Part shown: positions 1 to 6,526 of the stretch, in pieces
How positions within the stretch are numbered: the stretch's first letter is position 1
How the letters are laid out: each line of letters starts with the position of its first letter
Assembly: GCA_027297085.1 (NCBI GenBank)
Contig: JAPUIL010000105.1
Coordinates: 1-6,674, forward strand
Source of the DNA: Verrucomicrobiota bacterium
Lineage (GTDB): Bacteria; Verrucomicrobiota; Verrucomicrobiia; Opitutales; UBA2995
Length of the DNA: 6,674 nucleotides
Reading direction: 5' to 3'
Position numbers and translations under genes: made by a program
The notes under the pieces: model-generated
Told to the model about the DNA's origin: nothing
Databases searched by the model: none
Seen by the model: only the letters and a program-made list of their open reading frames with translations

Positions 1-650
1 CTTCCAGCAACCGACTCATCAAGTGCCAGCGGGATGGAAAAGGGTTCAGCCATTTCAAGCATCCGATTTTCAAGTCCGGGAGAAAGTGGCTGCTCGAGAA
101 ATTCAACCGGCTGACCTTCCAGGAATTCCAGCCAGGCAGAATAAGCCGATTCGGACAGTCCGCCATTGGCATCCAGCCGAAGACGTTGCCCCGGGGTTAG
201 CTTTTCGACCAATGCCTCTATTTGCCTGGTTTCCTCCTCAATCGAGTGCAGACCAATCTTGACTTTAAAAGTGGAAAACCCATCAGCCTGTTTTTCTTCC
301 AACGAAGAGGACGAGGTAATCAGTCCGGCGACAGGAAATGTACGTCGGGAAGCCGATCTGGAACGGTGTTCCAAGGCGGCAGACAAGGCAAAACCACAAC
401 AGGGTAGTTCAGTCGGAACTTGAAGAGCTCCTGTGATTTCAGGCGGAACCTCTTTACACCACTGTAAAGCCTGTTCGACGGTCTCCGTTCCAAACCAGGG
501 GACGGGTGCGATTTCGCCAAAACCAACAGACCCATCCACATCCTCCAAACGAATCACCATTCCTTCCCGCCAATGCCACTCTCCATGTGCGGTGGCTAGA
601 GGACGCAGGAATTTTCTGCGGTAGCAGAGGTACTCAAATCGGATGCTCAT
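1..650 (-). CDS. menC: o-succinylbenzoate synthase MenC, partial (3' end outside window)
   Basis: Enolase-superfamily enzyme that dehydrates SHCHC to o-succinylbenzoate in cytoplasmic menaquinone synthesis. I translated the minus strand from the ATG at 650-648. The frame stays open for 216 codons to the window edge, so about a third of the C-terminus is missing. The N-terminal capping domain shows RPLATAHG (16-23) and GFGEIAPVPWFGTET (43-57). The barrel begins with the KxK catalytic motif FKVKIG (128-133, K129 and K131). The three metal ligands follow in RLDANGG (D160), EFLEQPL (E186) and LALDES (D211), at nearly the spacing of the E. coli enzyme. The second catalytic Lys (about residue 235) lies beyond the edge. 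The other choice, dipeptide epimerase, shares the fold, but the N-terminal motif favours MenC. No Shine-Dalgarno precedes the start. It is divergent from guaB, with 77 bp between the starts. Confidence 0.9.
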   Translation of the reverse strand, partial: MSIRFEYLCYRRKFLRPLATAHGEWHWREGMVIRLEDVDGSVGFGEIAPVPWFGTETVEQALQWCKEVPPEITGALQVPTELPCCGFALSAALEHRSRSASRRTFPVAGLITSSSSLEEKQADGFSTFKVKIGLHSIEEETRQIEALVEKLTPGQRLRLDANGGLSESAYSAWLEFLEGQPVEFLEQPLSPGLENRMLEMAEPFSIPLALDESVAG

Positions 651-727
651 GCAGGATAATAAGAAGGGCGAACTGTACAGAAAAAAGAATAATTTGACAC
701 CAGGAATTTAACCTACAAGAAACGACC
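651..727. promoter_or_regulatory. divergent promoter region between menC and guaB
   Basis: This 77-bp gap must hold the 5' signals of both divergent genes unless guaB is read from inside menC. On the minus strand a TATTAT (661-656, five of six matches to the -10 consensus) lies only 5 nt before the menC ATG. A transcript from it would be nearly leaderless, but no good -35 box lies upstream of it. On the plus strand a perfect TTGACA occurs at 694-699. The hexamer 17 nt later is AAGAAA, a poor -10 that would place the start of transcription at about the guaB ATG. The gap is A-rich around 681-692. The individual boxes are guesses; only the location of the region is well supported. Confidence 0.4.
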
Positions 728-2296
728 ATGGAAAACATGAAACATCCTCTGGACGGGGAGTACTACCTCCCGGCCGATCAATTTTTCCAACAAAACGCTC
801 CTACCGGGTTGACCTATGACGATGTTTCCCTCGCTACCCGGTACTCCGAAATTCTTCCCCGCCAGGCCACCCTGGAAACTCAACTTTCTGACAGGCTGAC
901 CCTGCAGATCCCTATCCTGTCGGCGGATATGGATACCGTTACAGAATCGGAGATGGCAGTAGCTATGTCGCTCAACGGCGGAATGGGCATCATCCATTTC
1001 AATATGGAGAACAAGCAGCAGGTGAAACAAGTGGCGCGGGTGAAACACCACATCCACGGATTGATCCAGGAGCCCGTCACTATTTCGCCCAACGATAAGA
1101 TCGGCGATGTTCTTGAACTCATTGAGCGCAAAAACTTCAATTTCCGCACCTTCCCTGTAGTAAATGACAAGGGCAAATTGATTGGGCTACTGTCCGGATC
1201 CGTTGTGCGGGAGCGATATAGTAACATTGAGGTGATCAAAGCCATGACACCACGGGAACGTTTGCTCACTCTAAATGAGAAAAACCTGGAGGATGATCCA
1301 ATCACAGCGGCGGACAAATTTTTTAACGAAAACATCGGCATTCATAAAATTTTGGTGATCGACGATGACGACCACTTGAAAGGCCTGTTCACCCTAACTG
1401 ATGTGGAGCAGATCACTGCTGAGAAAACTTCCGTGGTGAAACCCAGCCGGGATTCGAACTTTCGACTGCAAGTGGGTGCAGCCGTTTCTGCGGTCCGGAA
1501 TGACGATGGATCGATAGACCACGATTCTACCCTCGAGCATTTACAGAATCTGGTGAACGAGAATGTGGATGCCGTAGCGGTTTCGTCCGCTCATGCTCAC
1601 ACCCTCAGCATGGGACAAGTGGTGAAACTCATCCGAGGTGCGTTCCCGGACCTGACCATCATTGCCGGAAACGTTACCAGCGCCGCGGGAGTGGAATTTC
1701 TCGCTGGCTGCGGGGCCAATTCCATCAAGGTTGGACAAGGCCCAGGATCCATTTGCACTACCCGCATCGTAGCCGGAGTCGGCATACCCCAACTAACGGC
1801 TATTCACGTAGCCACACAAGAGGCAGCCAAACTGGGTGTGCGAATTATAGCCGATGGCGGAATAACAAAATCCGGCGATATGGTAAAAGCCCTTTCCATG
1901 GCCGACGCCGTCATGTTGGGGAGTTTGCTCGCCGGCTGCCGGGAAAGTCCGGGCGAAGTGATCGAAATCAACGGGCAATTGTACAAGAATTACCGAGGCA
2001 TGGGTAGCCATGCCGCAATGAAGGCCGGATCGGCTGCCCGCTACGGTCATGAAAAAACTCAAGCCGGGCACAAAGTGGCAGCTGAGGGAATCGAAGCTCT
2101 GAAGGAATTATCCGGGCCGCTCGAAAAGATTTTATCCGAATATGTGGGAGGAATTCAATCCGGCATGGGTTACTTGGGCGCCCCCACCATAGCGGATCTG
2201 CATTTGCGATCGCGCTACATGCGCATTTCTCCGGCGGGGCAAAGGGAGTCGGCCACCCACGATGTTATAGAGGTGAAGACACCCAAAGAGAACTAA
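728..2296 (+). CDS. guaB: IMP dehydrogenase (CBS-domain type), divergent
   Basis: Oxidises IMP to XMP with NAD+, the committed step to GMP. At 522 residues it is slightly longer than the usual 485-510. The barrel is split by a CBS (Bateman) pair at about 105-235. Visible motifs are SADMDTVTE (65-73), GGMGIIH (84-90), the catalytic loop GPGSICTTR (338-346, nucleophile C343), IADGGI (374-379), GSLLAG (398-403), flap YRGMGS (422-427), the Arg-Tyr dyad R438-Y439, EGIE (453-456) and C-terminal ESATHDV (507-513, usually ESHPHDV). The CBS pair and Arg-Tyr dyad argue against GMP reductase. Oddities: the NAD-ribose Asp is Ser286 (VSSAHAHT where VIDTAHGHS is usual), and the flap reads SHAAM instead of SLGAM. 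The start ATG follows CGACC with no Shine-Dalgarno. A nearby in-frame alternative is Met4. It is followed by a 465-bp structured spacer, then purA. Confidence 0.93.
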   Translation: MENMKHPLDGEYYLPADQFFQQNAPTGLTYDDVSLATRYSEILPRQATLETQLSDRLTLQIPILSADMDTVTESEMAVAMSLNGGMGIIHFNMENKQQVKQVARVKHHIHGLIQEPVTISPNDKIGDVLELIERKNFNFRTFPVVNDKGKLIGLLSGSVVRERYSNIEVIKAMTPRERLLTLNEKNLEDDPITAADKFFNENIGIHKILVIDDDDHLKGLFTLTDVEQITAEKTSVVKPSRDSNFRLQVGAAVSAVRNDDGSIDHDSTLEHLQNLVNENVDAVAVSSAHAHTLSMGQVVKLIRGAFPDLTIIAGNVTSAAGVEFLAGCGANSIKVGQGPGSICTTRIVAGVGIPQLTAIHVATQEAAKLGVRIIADGGITKSGDMVKALSMADAVMLGSLLAGCRESPGEVIEINGQLYKNYRGMGSHAAMKAGSAARYGHEKTQAGHKVAAEGIEALKELSGPLEKILSEYVGGIQSGMGYLGAPTIADLHLRSRYMRISPAGQRESATHDVIEVKTPKEN

Positions 2297-2300
2297 CCAC

Positions 2301-2516
2301 CCTGGGTTTCTCACCGGATATGCCTAAAGAGATAGTTCAATTTTTTGGTACAACCGAGGCATATTGTTCAATTCCACCTCGTTGGGATTCAGTTTAGGCA
2401 CATCCTTGGACCGACATGCCGAGTGTTCCTCCTTCCCGGCTCGGTTACGCACCAACGTGCGCGCCCTCGCTTATCAGTCGTCAAGCTCAACATCTCAATT
2501 CCATGAGAAACCCAGG
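2301..2516. ncRNA. candidate structured RNA or palindromic element with nested stems
   Basis: Read directly: CCTGGGTTTCTCA (2301-2313) is the exact reverse complement of 2504-2516, a perfect 13-bp pair that closes a 216-base unit and begins 4 bases after the guaB stop. Inside it, 2316-2328 pairs with 2393-2405 (12 of 13). Inside that, CAACCGAGG (2351-2359) pairs with CCTCGTTG (2377-2384) with one bulged C. Two further small stems are 2419-2423 with 2440-2444 (CCGAG/CTCGG) and 2448-2452 with 2457-2461 (CGCAC/GTGCG, loop CAAC). The stems are mutually compatible and would form a multi-branch fold. A 13-bp exact inverted pair is expected by chance in a region this size only about once in several hundred trials. 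Strand and function are unknown. A mobile palindromic element or the guaB 3' end are the other readings. Confidence 0.4.
2310..2405 (+). repeat. repeat copy A (about 96 bp, terminal inverted repeats)
   Basis: The first of two copies. The left end is CTCACCGGATATGCCTAAAG (2310-2329) and the right end runs through GTTTAGG to CACATCC at 2405. The inner parts of the two ends, 2316-2328 and 2393-2405, are inverted repeats with one mismatch, so this copy can form a hairpin. I saw no target-site duplication beside it. Its left end overlaps the outer 13-bp stem of the 2301-2516 structure by four bases. Confidence 0.6.
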
Positions 2517-2561
2517 CTAACTGAGCTGTCGTTGCTCACGGATACTTGAAAACCAGAACTA

Positions 2562-2658
2562 CTCACCGGATGTGCCTAAAGGGGAAGATTCTTTTATTTT
2601 GCACAATTGAGGACTCTTTCCAAAATGCATCCCGATGATGTTCGGTTTAGGTAAATAG
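2562..2658 (+). repeat. repeat copy B (diverged direct copy of A)
   Basis: The left end 2562-2581 matches copy A at 19 of 20 positions (GGATGTG instead of GGATATG). The right end GTTTAGG falls at nearly the same distance, with one extra base (83 versus 84 from copy start to TTTAGG). Between the ends, an ungapped comparison of 63 bases gives roughly 40 identities, so the copies are related but old. The right terminal arm has decayed (TTTAGGTAAATAG), which leaves only the inner part of the hairpin able to pair. The copies are 252 bp apart in the same orientation. Confidence 0.6.
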
Positions 2659-2704
2659 ATTCACAATTCGAGAAAGGTCTAGCGAATATTGTTTACTAGG
2701 AAGA

Positions 2705-2724
2705 TGCAGATGAATATCTCTGCA
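2705..2724 (+). promoter_or_regulatory. small hairpin in the purA leader
   Basis: TGCAGA (2705-2710) and TCTGCA (2719-2724) are a perfect 6-bp inverted repeat with an 8-base loop, ending 37 bases before the purA ATG. It could be a leader hairpin or a protein-binding dyad. A repeat this short can also arise by chance. No T-run follows, so it is not an intrinsic terminator. Confidence 0.25.
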
Positions 2725-2761
2725 CGCTTTGTTTGAATCGACTGACTAACATCCCTTCACC

Positions 2762-4324
2762 ATGGCGACGCCAGCATTCTCCAGTAAGATAATTGCCGAC
2801 ACCGGAATCAGTTTCGGTGACGAAGGCAAAGGACGACTCATCTACGAGGTCATTTCCGAACTAAAACAAACCACCGGTCAGGAAGATCCGGTAGCGGTAG
2901 TACTTAAGGTAAACGGCGGCGCCAACTCCGGGCACACAGCCGGAGGATTGAAGCTCAACCTGCTGCCAGCAGGTGTGATCGCGGAAGAAGTACCACATCT
3001 GGGAATCGGGGCCGGGGTGGTAGCCGATCCACGAAAATTTATCTGGGAAGCCATACCTCTAGAGAACCGTGGTTACAATGTGATCAGCCGGCTGGCCATC
3101 GACGAACGGACCATGGTTTCGGATCTAACCCATCGCTTGCTCGACCTGGCATTTGAGTACTACCGCTCAGATATTCTGGGTGAGACTCCCCGTGGTTCCA
3201 CCGGACGAGGTATTACTCCTTCTTTTCAGGATGAAACCGGACAGTGGCAGACTTACTATGCTATTTTCAGGGGATCGAAAGAAACGTTTCGTAAAAAGCT
3301 GGAGCAGAAATGTGACCGCGCTGCCCGAACGATCCAACACGTTTGCCAAATGCCCGCGCATGAATGGAACAAGCTGTTCGATACTCTGACCACGGCAGAA
3401 CTCAGGGCGAACCAGGAGAGCATCGACACCGGGATCTTCCAAGCCGAGGAGTTTGATTTCACCTGTTTCAAAGGAAGCGAGCCTTTCACCATCAACGTGG
3501 ACCGTTTGACCGATGTCTACTGGGAAGCAGGCCAGCAGCTGGTTGAGCAGGTGACAGACGTGCGCGAACTTATTCTCAAGGCCTTAGAAAAGGGAAAGTA
3601 CATCATCGGTGAATTCGGACAATCGTACTGGTTGGATAAACGGCAGGGTTTCAGCCCCAACGTGACCGCCTCCCACAGTTTTTCCCCAGAAATTTTCAAT
3701 TCGGCAGGCATTCCTGTACAATCCGTCCACACCATCGGGGTGGCCAAGGCCTACGATACTAAAGTGGGTACTCATCTTTTCATTTCGCAGTTTCCGGAAG
3801 ACGACCCCTTGGGCAACTGGTTGAAAAAATTGGAATTTGGAACCTCCACCGGTCGCCAACGGATGGTCGGTTGGTACGATGCCGTGGAAAAAGGGGACGC
3901 CTTGCGTTACGGAGGATTTCAGGATCTGGTCATTAATAAACTCGACGCACTGAGTCACAATCCGGACTGGTCAGGGTCCCTCAAAGTTTGCGTGGCCTAC
4001 CAGAACAAAGCTGGCAACCGGGTGACCCACGTACCGCGCGATGAGATCTATCGGTCTGAGTTGTCTGCCGTGTATGAAGAATACGACGGTTGGTCCGAGG
4101 ATATTTCAACGGTGCGGAATTTTTCAGCACTGCCCGTTCAGGCTCAAAGGTATGTGGCCGGAATGGTTAAAGCTACCTGCGATATTGCCTACGAGGGGAA
4201 TTACCCTGAATCACTGGTCAATTTACGCTATATCGGAGTGGGGCCAGACCTGGAGCAAATCATAAAAGATGTGCCCGATACACGGGAGCTATTGAGTATA
4301 TTATCCAGTCCTGTAGAGGTCTAG
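2762..4324 (+). CDS. purA: adenylosuccinate synthetase, enlarged divergent form
   Basis: Joins IMP and aspartate using GTP to make adenylosuccinate, the first step to AMP. It has 520 residues against about 430 usually. Visible motifs: SFGDEGKGR (17-25, catalytic D20 for E. coli D13), ANSGHT (54-59, H58 for H41), GSTGRGITP (145-153), EFGQS (284-288, Q287 for Q224), NVTASH (300-305), [11 protein letters not shown] (361-371, R365 and R367 for R303 and R305), NKLD (392-395, guanine-specifying D395), VAY (411-413) and GVGPD (492-496). Oddities: a roughly 44-residue insertion lies between about 176 and 284. The usual ARRGLR segment, which holds the IMP-phosphate Arg143, is replaced around 159-169 by residues without Arg. 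W is F18 in the usual GxxWGDEGKGK motif, and its last K is R25. The ATG has no Shine-Dalgarno and follows a 465-bp spacer downstream of guaB. Its stop is 6 bp from the folC stop. Family is secure; canonical activity is likely but not shown. Confidence 0.88.
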   Translation: MATPAFSSKIIADTGISFGDEGKGRLIYEVISELKQTTGQEDPVAVVLKVNGGANSGHTAGGLKLNLLPAGVIAEEVPHLGIGAGVVADPRKFIWEAIPLENRGYNVISRLAIDERTMVSDLTHRLLDLAFEYYRSDILGETPRGSTGRGITPSFQDETGQWQTYYAIFRGSKETFRKKLEQKCDRAARTIQHVCQMPAHEWNKLFDTLTTAELRANQESIDTGIFQAEEFDFTCFKGSEPFTINVDRLTDVYWEAGQQLVEQVTDVRELILKALEKGKYIIGEFGQSYWLDKRQGFSPNVTASHSFSPEIFNSAGIPVQSVHTIGVAKAYDTKVGTHLFISQFPEDDPLGNWLKKLEFGTSTGRQRMVGWYDAVEKGDALRYGGFQDLVINKLDALSHNPDWSGSLKVCVAYQNKAGNRVTHVPRDEIYRSELSAVYEEYDGWSEDISTVRNFSALPVQAQRYVAGMVKATCDIAYEGNYPESLVNLRYIGVGPDLEQIIKDVPDTRELLSILSSPVEV

Positions 4325-4330
4325 AAGCGC
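4325..4330. other. 6-bp convergent gene junction, purA and folC
   Basis: The purA TAG (4322-4324) and the folC stop (4331-4333 on the minus strand) are separated by only 6 bases. AAGCGCTT (4325-4332) is an 8-bp palindrome across the junction. No hairpin with a T-run fits between the genes, so any terminator must lie inside the opposing coding sequences. Confidence 0.6.
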
Positions 4331-5623
4331 TTACGGTAAATCCTGCAGAGCTGAACCCGTTTCAGCCAGCTCTCCTGTGAGCCTTTCCAATACCTCCCCG
4401 AGCAAGTAGATGGATCCGGTAATTACAATGGTATCTCCCGGTTGACCAATCGAACAGGTCTCCTTCGAGGGAAACAGGGCCTCTTTGGTCGCATTTTCCA
4501 CTGGGATGTTCGATCCATGCGGCAACCAATTCCGTAACATTTCAAAGGTAGCTAATCGGGGTTGCTGAGGCTCCAGCAAGTAGAGTCCACGTGCATGACT
4601 GGCTGCTACCGGGATAAGGAACTGAGCCCGAAAATCTCCCAACGTGCCTGCAACAATCCAAGGCTTTTGCCCTAACTCCTGCTCGAGCGAGGCGAGGTTC
4701 TCGTCCAAAAAGTAGCAACCTTCCGGATTGTGCGTGGCATCGAGAATTAACGTGCGCCCACAGGGAAGAGACACTTTCTGCCAGCGGCCCGGCCAATCGA
4801 TAGCCTGAAGTGCTCGTTCAGAAACTTCCAGTAACCGTGGAAACCGGTCCTTTAAAACATCGCAAGTGGTAAGCGCGGTTGCAGCGTTCCACCGTTGAAA
4901 CGTGCCAAACAGGTTTGTCTTCGGGTAGTTTTCCAGCGCATCTCCGAATTGCTCCTGGACTGAAAAGACTTCCGATTGAATCTCCAGTGCCATTCGGCGA
5001 ATTACCTGAGCTCCTGGATCAGGTACCCGTCCCATCACTACGGGCTTAGACGGTTTAATGATTCCGGCCTTTTCGCTGGCGATCTTTTCAACCGTGTCAC
5101 CGAGGATATTGATATGGTCCAACCCGATAGAAGTTATAACCGATATCAAAGGATCCACCACATTGGTTGCGTCCAAGCGACCACCCAAGCCAGTTTCTAA
5201 AATAGCGATATCCACTTCTTCCTGCTTGAAATGCAGCATAGCCATAGCGGCCATGAACTCAAAAAAAGTTGGGTGCTTGTCCCAATCATCCCGGCTCACC
5301 GCTTTGGCATGCAGATCCAGTTCTCTAATGAGCGCTGTGATAGCTTCCGGAGAGAGCGGTACCCGGTTGACCTGAATGCGCTCGCCCAGAAAAACTAAAT
5401 GGGGCGAGGTGAAAAGACCTGTTTTGTACCCTGCAGATCTGAAAATTTGCTCCAGCATGGCAGCGGTCGATCCTTTGCCATTGGTCCCGGCAATATGAAT
5501 AATTGGATAGGCCTGGTCGGGGCGTCCAATCGCTTCGATGAAACTGGCCATACGGTCGATGCCGTAAGTCGATCCCTTATTGCGAAGACTGAATAAGTAA
5601 TCCCTTGTCTGAGAAAAATTCAC
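4331..5623 (-). CDS. folC: folylpolyglutamate synthase / dihydrofolate synthase
   Basis: Adds glutamate to dihydropteroate and to folates with ATP, in the cytoplasm. The 430 residues are normal for the family. Motifs in order: P-loop HIAGTNGKGS (43-52), SPHL (73-76) with GERIQVN (80-86), the central LETGLGGRLDATNVV (142-156), SIGLDH (165-170), SEKAGIIKP (183-191, with K185 as the likely carbamylated Lys), linker WPGRWQ (277-282), then the C-terminal Mur-ligase-like domain with DATHNP (295-300) and the ending VITGSIYLLGEVL. The start is GTG at 5623-5621. A stop (the accD TAG) lies upstream in frame, and only ATA or CTG codons fall between, so GTG is the best choice. No Shine-Dalgarno is visible. 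It begins 39 bp after accD, very likely in the same transcript, and converges on purA. Whether it performs both the dihydrofolate and polyglutamate reactions cannot be read from sequence. Confidence 0.94.
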   Translation of the reverse strand: MNFSQTRDYLFSLRNKGSTYGIDRMASFIEAIGRPDQAYPIIHIAGTNGKGSTAAMLEQIFRSAGYKTGLFTSPHLVFLGERIQVNRVPLSPEAITALIRELDLHAKAVSRDDWDKHPTFFEFMAAMAMLHFKQEEVDIAILETGLGGRLDATNVVDPLISVITSIGLDHINILGDTVEKIASEKAGIIKPSKPVVMGRVPDPGAQVIRRMALEIQSEVFSVQEQFGDALENYPKTNLFGTFQRWNAATALTTCDVLKDRFPRLLEVSERALQAIDWPGRWQKVSLPCGRTLILDATHNPEGCYFLDENLASLEQELGQKPWIVAGTLGDFRAQFLIPVAASHARGLYLLEPQQPRLATFEMLRNWLPHGSNIPVENATKEALFPSKETCSIGQPGDTIVITGSIYLLGEVLERLTGELAETGSALQDLP

Positions 5624-5662
5624 GGGAGATGAGGAAAAGGATTCCAGTCCTATCGCCCAAGC

Positions 5663-6517
5663 CTAACCCTTGTGCTCAGCCGGCCACATGACCGACATGA
5701 ATGACTTCAGGCGTTCGCGAAGTTCGCGACGATGAACGATCTGATCTACCAGCCCATGCTCGAGCAGGAATTCCGCAGTTTGAAACCCTTTGGGCAGTTC
5801 TTCCTTGGTGGTCTCCTTTATCACGCGGGTTCCAGCAAATCCAATCATTGCACCCGGCTCGGCAAGAATCAAGTCGCCCAAAGAGGCGAAGCTTGCCATC
5901 ACTCCGGCGTACGTGGGGTTGGTCAGTACGGAAATATAGGGCAGTTTTGCTTTGGCATGCCGTGCGAGCGCCGCACTGGTTTTTGCCATTTGCATCAAGC
6001 TGAGAATACCCTCCTGTATACGGGCCCCTCCGGACGCACAAATTATAATACATGGGACTCCACTCTCAGTCGCGCGTTCGATACTTCGGGTAATTTTTTC
6101 CCCAACAACAGATCCCATGCTGGCTCCGATGAATCGGAAATCCATGACGGAGATCTCAACAGGTATGTCCAGGATTTTTCCGGAACCGCTCACCACCGCA
6201 TCCGTGAGTTTGGTTTTATTGCGATAGGTTTCCAAGCGATCGATGTAGGCCTTGCTGTCAACAAATGAAAGCGGATCGACGGACGTCAGGTCAGCATCCC
6301 ATTCCTTGAAAGACTCCTCATCCAGAAGCGATTTAATGCGCGTAGCCGCATCCATAGGGAAATGGTAACCACTCTTGGGAGCCACCAGCAGGTTTTGCTC
6401 AAGCTCTTTATTATAGATCAGGTCTCCCGTAATGGGATCTTTGGTCCATAATCCGTGCGGAATGTCCTTCTTTTTGACGGTTACCGTCGAGTATTTTGGC
6501 TTACTGAAAAGCGGCAT
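5663..6517 (-). CDS. accD: acetyl-CoA carboxylase carboxyltransferase beta subunit lacking zinc cysteines
   Basis: With AccA it transfers the carboxyl group from carboxybiotin to acetyl-CoA, making malonyl-CoA for fatty acids. The 284 residues align almost without gaps to E. coli AccD through the core: GLWTK (22-26), [11 protein letters not shown] (33-43), MGSVVGEK (134-141), [25 protein letters not shown] (161-185, oxyanion glycines 163-164), [11 protein letters not shown] (192-202), IGFAGTRVI (225-233) and [15 protein letters not shown] (241-255). The N-terminal zinc ribbon keeps its frame but not its ligands: the positions of E. coli Cys27, 30, 46 and 49 are D27, T30, A46 and S49. PTYAGVMAS (201-209) replaces PTMGGVSAS. 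The ATG at 6517-6515 is chosen because [12 protein letters not shown] is a typical family start and the ATG 17 bases upstream is out of frame. It starts 9 bp after the comF-like stop, and folC follows. Confidence 0.95.
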   Translation of the reverse strand: MPLFSKPKYSTVTVKKKDIPHGLWTKDPITGDLIYNKELEQNLLVAPKSGYHFPMDAATRIKSLLDEESFKEWDADLTSVDPLSFVDSKAYIDRLETYRNKTKLTDAVVSGSGKILDIPVEISVMDFRFIGASMGSVVGEKITRSIERATESGVPCIIICASGGARIQEGILSLMQMAKTSAALARHAKAKLPYISVLTNPTYAGVMASFASLGDLILAEPGAMIGFAGTRVIKETTKEELPKGFQTAEFLLEHGLVDQIVHRRELRERLKSFMSVMWPAEHKG

Positions 6518-6526
6518 GGTGGGGGA

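Larger units (their letters stand above)
2297..2761. other. long non-coding spacer between guaB and purA
   Basis: I find no convincing gene in these 465 bases. The left half (2301-2516) carries nested inverted repeats. Two diverged copies of a repeat lie at 2310-2405 and 2562-2658. The right part (about 2582-2760) is AT-richer, as expected for a promoter and leader, and has a small hairpin just before purA. A 61-codon plus-strand ORF (2364-2549) and a 34-codon minus-strand ORF (2493-2389) cross the structured part. Neither has a ribosome binding site or a recognisable domain. No clear Rho-independent terminator with a T-run follows guaB. The purA promoter should lie here, but no box pair is good enough to name. 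Confidence 0.7.

Noticed and set aside
1..541. Short ORFs at the left end as genes (plus 23-262, 166-423, 222-407; minus 320-541)
   Set aside because: They overlap a continuous minus-strand MenC frame with catalytic motifs, so they are shadows in other frames.
728..2296. GMP reductase instead of IMP dehydrogenase
   Set aside because: A CBS pair interrupts the barrel, and the Arg-Tyr dyad and IMPDH-type C-terminus are present; GMP reductases lack them.
2297..2516. Rho-independent terminator for guaB
   Set aside because: The short AACC/GGTT pairing just after the stop is weak and no T-run follows it. The larger stems are too far apart for a classic terminator.
2301..2516. Integron attC site or full insertion sequence
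   Set aside because: No core GTTRRRY/RYYYAAC pair with proper layout, no integrase or transposase, and no target-site duplication seen.
2364..2549. 61-codon plus-strand ORF in the guaB-purA spacer
   Set aside because: It has no ribosome binding site, is rich in Ser, Thr and Leu in low-complexity fashion, has no recognised motif, and runs straight through inverted-repeat structure.
2535..2552. Third copy of the CTCACCGGAT repeat
   Set aside because: CTCACGGATA at 2535-2544 resembles the repeat start, but the match ends after about ten bases with a gap and no right end follows; chance is enough.
2762..4324. PurZ-like enzyme for 2-aminoadenine (Z) DNA synthesis
   Set aside because: The catalytic Asp (D20 in GDEGKG), which PurZ enzymes replace, is present. 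The protein is also far longer than PurZ and shows no phage context.
5676..6268. Long ORFs on both strands inside accD (for example plus 5732-6268, 178 codons)
   Set aside because: They are composition shadows of accD; the translated products show no family features while the accD frame is conserved throughout.
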